This document shows positions 59,020 through 64,000 of a DNA stretch of 64,000 nt, piece by piece (within the stretch, counting starts at the first letter, position 1; the number at the start of each line of letters is the position of its first letter). Under the pieces are notes generated by a model that was not told the origin of the DNA, made no database searches, and saw only the letters and a program-made list of their open reading frames with translations. The DNA is from Voacanga thouarsii (Eukaryota > Streptophyta > Magnoliopsida > Gentianales > Apocynaceae). The translations under genes were made by a program, and so were the position numbers. Location: contig JANUWF010003367.1 in the NCBI GenBank assembly GCA_026120185.1, forward strand, positions 62,001 through 126,000. The letters run 5' to 3'.

Positions 59020-59371
59020 TGTTATGAATTATTGGAATCTCCATTAATTAGTGGAGGCTCCACTAATTATGGATTTATGTGAATTATTAGAAGATTTTTA
59101 TGGATGTCCACCATTTAGTGGAGACATCATTAATTGAGATTAGTTGAAGATGATGTATGCCATGATGTATTCCACTAATTAGAGCTCTATAAATAGAGCT
59201 ATTCTCTAAGCTTGTAATACACCATCATTTTGTGAAAGAAAGATTAGAGAAAGAATTGTGAGAGAAAGAAAGAGAGAAGTTTGAAGAGAAATTCTTGTAC
59301 AAAGAATAGTTAGAATTTTCTTAGTGTGTAGTGTGTAGATTTTATTTTAACACTACCCTAATTTTATAACA
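59020..59371 (+). repeat. 3' LTR of the RKD-carrying copia element
   Basis: 352 bp, nearly identical to 54180-54545. The main difference is a 15 bp gap (absence of one GAAAGAAAAATTAG-like unit). Ends TTATAACA and is followed by ATATA. Confidence 0.92.
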
Positions 59372-60384
59372 ATATATAAATAGATCAAGCCTCATAAATT
59401 TTAAGCCAGACTTGTATCAAAGAAATTCAGCCTTTTTGACTAAATAGGCCTAATTTAAGGAAAAAACTTGGGTGGACCCGGTCCACGGCCCCACAGGTGG
59501 ACCGAGTAGGTCCAAATCCATACAGAATTCAACACCTGTCCAAACGATTATTTTATTTCCAAAAATTCATTTTACTAATTTTTTTAATTTTTCAATTTTC
59601 CCCTCAACCATGTTAACCATGGTTGAGGGATTTTGGAGACAAATCCCGCTCATTCTATCTACCTCTTTCTCACCCCGGCTTCCTCCTACCCCCCAACTCC
59701 CACGCAGCCCACAAATCTCCTCGACCTCCACGCCTGTCTTGGACCACCGGCCTATCTGTCATCGCTGGTGGCGAGGTCTCTCCTCCCTCCACAACTCCTT
59801 TCCAGTCTCCTCCCTCCAAGGCACTCCTCCGGTATCCTCCACTTCGCACCTCTCTGAGGTCGCCACATTGTCTTTTGCCCTGTTCCCCGCCCTTTTCCCC
59901 TCCGAGGTTGCCACTGTCTTTTCCCCATTTCCCCTCCGAGGTCGCCTTCCCCTTTTCCCCTCCGAGGTCTTTCTCTCTCTCCCTCTCTGCACACGCACCC
60001 TTCCGGTATCCTCTTTACGTCTTTCTCCCCCCGCCTTCCCCCTGCCCTACATCGCCGTTCTCGAGCCCTCTTCCTCCCTTCCAAGGCACCCCTCCGGTCT
60101 CTCCCTCCACCTCGCACCCCTCCGGTCTCTTCCCTTTTCTGTCATCGCCACCTCGCACCCCTCCGATGTAGCCCTACATCGCCTTCGGTCTATGCCGCTC
60201 CCCTATCCCACACACCCCTTTGATCTCCAAAAAGCCCCCCCCCCCATCTCGTCCCACGCACCCCTCTGATCTCCTTTTCTTCTTTTTGCATTTTGGACAA
60301 ATCTGTGACATTATGGGTTAGGCAACTTCTCGCGGTGGGTTAGGCATCTTCACTGGTATCTTCGTCTAGTGGCTTGCACACCTA
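59372..60384 (+). other. GC- and pyrimidine-rich block, possible 5' leader exon
   Basis: 59460-59520 has GGTGGACCCGGTCC-type inverted text, and 59600-60280 is CT-rich with the phrase CCTCCGAGGT repeated at least three times (59900-59970). Long open frames (265 and 182 codons on +, 121 on -) result from low complexity and have no domain. CCTAG|GTAGTCC at 60384 could be a splice donor joining it to the small gene at 61037. Confidence 0.35.
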
Positions 60385-60507
60385 GGTAGTCCTTCCTTTT
60401 ATTTTTTTTATTTTTTGAACTTGTGTAATTCAATTTCAGAACTGTGACATTGTGCATTGTATAATGCAGAACTGTTGAACTATTTTTTTTTTTATTATTA
60501 TTATTGT

Positions 60508-60950
60508 GTTGAAGTTCTGCCATTCTTGTTGGAATGTTGAAAAATGTGACATTGTGTATTGTTGATTGATTTAGAGGTATTTGGGTTGTGAGTTGGTGTA
60601 AAAGAGTTGATTAATGCTAAATGACTGCAGAATTTTGTGGAGATTGTTGTTTAATTGGTGGAGTAAAATTGAACTGTTGAACAGTTTTTTTTTTTTTTTT
60701 GTTGAAGTTCTGCCATTTTTGTTGGAATGTTGAAAAATGTGACATTGTGTATTGTTGATTGGTTTAGAGGTGTTTAGGTTGTGAGTTGGTGTAAAAGAGT
60801 TGATTAATGCTAAATGACTGCAGAATTATGTGGAGATTGTTGTTTAATTGGTGGAGTAAATACAGAATTGTAGAAGTGTTTTTTTTTTTTTTATTGTGTT
60901 GAACTTGTGCAATTGGATTTGTTGGAATGTGGAAAACTGTGATACATTTA
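60508..60950 (+). repeat. 193 bp tandem repeat
   Basis: A unit beginning near GAAGTTCTGCCATT starts at 60508 and again at 60701 and is almost identical, including ATGACTGCAGAATT. A degraded third copy starts near 60894. Each unit ends in a poly-T run of variable length. Confidence 0.9.
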
Positions 60951-61036
60951 GTACATTTCTTATAGTCGATTTCTGATGTGATACTTAAACTGTAAAAACT
61001 GAAGTACAATGTACATATTTTGCAATGCAGCAGCGA

Positions 61037-61282
61037 ATGACATCGAGAAAGTATTATGTTGTGTTTCAAGGAAGACAGTGTGGAATTTTTGTCAACTGGG
61101 TGGATTGTCATAAATTAGTAAATGGCTATCATGGGAATGTTTTCAAATCATTTCCATCTTTTGAAGAAGCGGAAAGGGCTTGGACATTGCATATTACATC
61201 CTCATTGACTGTGACGGATTTTGATCCACCACCACCTCCACAACCTCCTGTGAAATGGCTGATTCGAAAAAGAAGTCAATAA
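61037..61282 (+). CDS. Small protein with RNase H1/viroplasmin N-terminal domain
   Basis: About 81 codons from the ATG at 61037. An in-frame ATG at 61025 is possible, but TTTTGCAATGCAG|C at 61030/61031 looks like a splice acceptor. KYYVVFQGRQCGIFVNWVDC, HKLVNGYHGNVFKSFPSFEE and AERAW match the hybrid-binding domain found at the N-terminus of eukaryotic RNase H1 and in caulimovirus viroplasmin (PF01693). No catalytic RNase H domain follows. A Pro-rich segment (DPPPPPQPP) and a basic end come next. Small proteins of this kind are common in plants, often near mobile elements. The function of this one is unknown. Confidence 0.65.
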   Translation: MTSRKYYVVFQGRQCGIFVNWVDCHKLVNGYHGNVFKSFPSFEEAERAWTLHITSSLTVTDFDPPPPPQPPVKWLIRKRSQ

Positions 61283-61289
61283 AACCAAG

Positions 61290-62580
61290 GAAAACACTTG
61301 TAGATCTTTCCCTATGCCTGTTGTTGACTTTTTTCGGATTTGATATTGGCTTACATTGTAACAATCCTATTTTTCAGAATTCTGTGTTATAGATTTATAG
61401 CTTCATTGTAAGCAGGATGAAGTAGAACTTTGTATTTGTAAAGTGTTGTTTCCTTGATGGAATGAAAGTGTTGTTGGATTTAATTTCCTGTCCTTCAGTT
61501 TTTTTTTCTTTTTTGCTTTTTCGGAAAATAATTTCCACATGGTATTTGATGTTAAAGGAAGGAGTTTGGCTTTTCTTCTGAGATAAAATTACCTGATTAC
61601 TGTGAAAAAAGTTGCATGTTCAAGAAACTGACATTCAACCGTAAATGGTGTTGGCATCAAATTCCCAGAATTCCATATGTAGAATAATGCTTGCAGCTAT
61701 ACACCTGGCAGCATAGACACAGACTTTGCCCATGAAAAGTAATTAATCATTTCACCCTTATATTTCTCTTTTATTCAGTTTGTGAATACTAGCTACAATA
61801 TGAACGTGTTCGTTCATTTTCTTGGAGCCTTCATATGAAACAAATTTCCTTCTCCAAGAAATAAGAATTTTAACAATGAGAGTTCTTAGTCAGAGAAGTG
61901 ACACTGCCTAATAGCAACTCCAAAACAAACGGGCATACAGATAGCCACTGGTCTAACGTAGCAAAGCTCTGAAAGATGTTAAAGAAAATACTAGCAATGT
62001 GAGAGTTTATGGTTCCACAAGGGCATTTCTTGCCTCACTCCAATGGCAAAAAACCAACAATAAAGCACAGCATTTTGCTGTCAAGCAATCACAAATATTG
62101 TAATTTCCTTGTACCTAGGGCAAAGAACTTTGCCAATAATTTCCATTCAACAGTACCAAATGTAGATCTTGCCAAAGCTCCATTGTCAAAAGAGGCTGAA
62201 TAACGCAACCTTAAAAGAATATGGAAGGTGCGTGCTAAAGCATCGTCTATCCCAAGCATACACTAATACAGAGATATAACAAATGAACAACTTTCAATGT
62301 CTCTTAACTTAAATATCTAAAGGATATGCAATGCTGCTTTTGCCAACAATCCTTGATCCAAAATCAACAAAAGATGATGAATACAGTAATTCATGCTTTA
62401 AGCTTCATATTGCACAAAAGACTTTCTGGAAGCTCGCTAATTCTGTCTTCCTTTTCGTCACTTTCTGGAACTGTTGAACAGTGTTTTGGAAGTACTTCCC
62501 CCTGCAATGGAATCTTACAATAGGTGCTGGAAAAGAATTCTATATGGAATTCTTTATGAGAGTGCAAAAATGTTCACTGC
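61290..62580. other. 3' flank of the small gene and unassigned sequence
   Basis: 61290-61500 is the likely 3' untranslated region (several AATAAA-like and T-rich stretches). The remainder to 62580 has only short frames without recognisable domains. Confidence 0.35.
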
Positions 62581-62588
62581 AAACAGCT

Positions 62589-62868
62589 CAATTACCCCAT
62601 CCACTCAAGAATCAACCAACAAATGCTTTAGGCATATCAACAATATACTCCAAAAATTTTAGTCCAATCAAAATGATGAATCAACAATACACCCCAATTA
62701 CCCCATCCACTCAAGAATCAACCAACAAACTAACAAATGCTTTAGGCATATCAACAATACACTCCAGAAATTTCAGTCCAATCAAAATGATGAATCAACA
62801 ATACACCCCAATTACCCCATCCATTCCAGAATCAACCAACAAATGCTTTAGGCATATCAACAATACAG
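62589..62868. repeat. 106-114 bp tandem repeat (three copies)
   Basis: CAATTACCCCATCCA starts copies at 62589, 62695 and 62809. Each continues with AAATGCTTTAGGCATATCAA. Copies two and three differ in small insertions. Confidence 0.9.
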
Positions 62869-63399
62869 CAGGAAAGGAAAAGGAAATCAAAGTGCTCAGT
62901 AAAAAAAAAAACTAAATGTGTATTTTGGGATGATAAAGAAATCTCTTGTTGCCAAACTCATCATATCCAAACAGCAAAAGAATCACCATTTAACATAAAT
63001 GTGTCCTCTCAAAGTTACTGCATGAAAAAACTAAGATTAAAGATGATGCATTTTGGCTTAAACAGTATAAACGCAGAAATTCCAGAAAAAATCTCTGTGC
63101 AACAAATCTACTTTTACAACAAATCTGATTCCAGAAAATTCGATTAACAATATTCACCATAAAAGCAGATATACCAGAAAATAGTCACACACACATACCT
63201 CCAAAAGGAACGGCAAGCAGCTCACTGTTCAATATGACTTTGAAGACCTTGGACATCACCTCGATCACCCTAGCATTATAAAATACAGAATAAATCAATA
63301 TCCTTATTGTTTAATAAAACATTTACCAAGAAGTATGAAAAATGCAGAAAGAAGCCTTATAACAGTAATACTATTCAATGCAATGAACCCTTGCAAAAT

Positions 63400-63998
63400 A
63401 CTTGTAAAAGATTGAAAAGAACCACCTGTGCTTAGCACCTGTAATGAAACCGATAAATAACATGTAAAACTGTCCAAGACTCGCAGATATGAAAAATTAT
63501 ACACAACTCACAATGCATGAAACAACTGCAAACTAACCTCGTTGTTCCAAGTTGGATTGGACAATTCCACAAGTGGGCAAGCCTCACTACTTGCTGCATT
63601 CCCTGGCTGCGACAATTGGCTTTCTGTTGTGGCAGATTGCTTCCTTTTTCCTATATCATAAACCAATTAAATTACGTTAACAAAAATGGAAAACATATAA
63701 ACTGCTGATTAACATTGAAAACAAATTTTCATTGCAACCATGAGAAGAGGCATCCTTTTGACTTGAATTACTCCTCTTCATTTTCTCAAAATGACCCTTT
63801 ATCCTTTCACCTCTTTCTCTTCCCTTTGTCCTTATTTTTTTTAGATCATGAACAGCAACCTCATCATCCGCCACAACATTTCCCTCATGGATCATATTCG
63901 CAGTTGGATCTTTAATCCCCGACTGTGAATCAAACATAGAATTTTTCTTGAAGTATTCTTCGACTTGATTGGCTATACTATCAAGACCTCGCCACATG
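63400..63998 (-). CDS. Possible 3' end of a FAR1-related (transposase-derived) gene, partial
   Basis: The minus-strand frame entering at the window end (63997 to about 63710) reads MWRGLDSIANQVEEYFKK, then VHDLKKIRTKGRERGERIKG. A long linker followed by a (D/N)PxxVRTKGR-like basic segment is typical of the C-terminal part of FAR1/FRS proteins, plant transcription factors derived from MULE transposases. Probable further exons lie at about 63657-63536 (KRKQSATTESQLSQ, ending NPTWNNE before a GTTAGT donor) and near 63440-63400 (VLSTGGSFQSFTS). The upstream FAR1 and transposase domains would lie outside the window, so the call is tentative. It could also be a decayed copy. Confidence 0.4.
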
Positions 63999-64000
63999 AT

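Larger units (their letters stand above)
54180..59371 (+). mobile_element. Ty1/copia LTR retrotransposon carrying an antisense RWP-RK (RKD) gene
   Basis: 5' LTR 54180-54545, primer-site-like ACGTTATCAGCACGAG just after it, interior, purine-rich AAGGGAGAG before the 3' LTR 59020-59371, and ATATA target duplication. The interior runs: gag remnant (about 54590-55130), RKD gene on the minus strand (55213-56614), integrase C-terminal end (about 56895-57200), RT (to about 58480) and RNase H (to 58894). Integrase before RT is the Ty1/copia order. Pol is broken: an in-frame TAA at 57634, a frame change near 57825, a TAG at 57980, and a deletion in RNase H at about 58495. It cannot have moved by its own enzymes in this state. 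The LTRs differ, by eye, at about 5 bases plus a 15 bp and a 1 bp gap. Confidence 0.9.

Noticed and set aside
54175..59376. RKD locus as an ordinary gene flanked by two independent solo LTRs
   Set aside because: Matching ATATA flanks outside, a primer-site-like sequence after the left LTR, a polypurine tract before the right LTR, and gag and pol remnants on both sides of the gene all indicate one element.
59472..60269. 265-codon frame, and other long frames on both strands over the CT-rich block
   Set aside because: Open only because of pyrimidine-rich low complexity. Ser/Pro/Leu-rich in every frame, with no domain and no consistent codon bias.
60508..60893. CRISPR-like array
   Set aside because: It is a plain 193 bp tandem duplication in a plant nuclear region, with no short repeats separated by unique spacers.
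62481..62915. 144-codon frame over the tandem repeat
   Set aside because: Its sequence is the translation of the 106-114 bp repeats (repeated ITPSTQESTNK text). No domain, and the repeat length is not a constant multiple of three.

Overview
The window is nuclear DNA of a dicotyledonous plant. It is AT-rich, its genes carry many GT-AG introns and encode plant families (a DYW-type PPR protein, an AVT1-type transporter, an apyrase, a plant RING-CH protein with DUF3675, an RWP-RK factor), and more than half of it is retrotransposon-derived. The sequence alone does not fix the species.

Bases 1 to about 30,300 are a graveyard of nested transposable elements with no convincing host gene. From left to right they are: the end of a Tekay/Del-like LTR (to 2373) inserted into a gag-protease LTR element (to about 4170); an L1-type LINE on the minus strand (about 4240-15376), split by a non-autonomous LTR element with 1.7 kb LTRs (5826-11391, target duplication ATTAC/ATTAT) and by a second LTR-like block (about 11886-13883); a CACTA remnant with DUF4216; a Ty1/copia 5' end (LTR, primer site, gag) on the minus strand; a hAT-like inverted-repeat element; a tRNA-headed SINE-like unit; and a nearly complete 5 kb LTR element (23244-28204, target duplication ACAAT) that keeps only gag and protease.

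Bases 31,400 to 53,320 hold the gene-rich part. An OTP85-like DYW PPR gene (-), an AVT1 amino acid transporter (-), an apyrase 6-like gene (+) and a RING-CH E3 ligase gene (+) follow one another. From memory, the PPR, apyrase and RING-CH genes are also neighbours in Arabidopsis (At2g02980, At2g02970, At2g02960), so this looks like an old conserved gene block with the AVT1 gene interposed. Introns and spacers carry MITEs with clean target duplications. Intron 1 of the RING-CH gene contains a 941 bp Pack-MULE with roughly 200 bp terminal inverted repeats, a perfect 9 bp target duplication and a captured gene fragment.

The most striking object is 54180-59371. It is a Ty1/copia element with two nearly identical LTRs and a perfect 5 bp target duplication (ATATA), whose gag-to-integrase interior is replaced by a four-exon RWP-RK (RKD-type) transcription factor gene in antisense orientation. 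RKD genes act in egg-cell and embryo identity, and in citrus and mango have been tied to nucellar embryony. A mobile element carrying a near-intact RKD gene is therefore the main discovery candidate here. Its RWP-RK domain is intact, and a one-base frameshift cuts off the C-terminal tail.

The right end (59372-64000) holds a GC/pyrimidine-rich block, a 193 bp tandem repeat, a small gene with an RNase H1/viroplasmin N-terminal domain, a 106-114 bp tandem repeat, and the 3' end of a possible FAR1-related gene on the minus strand that runs off the window.
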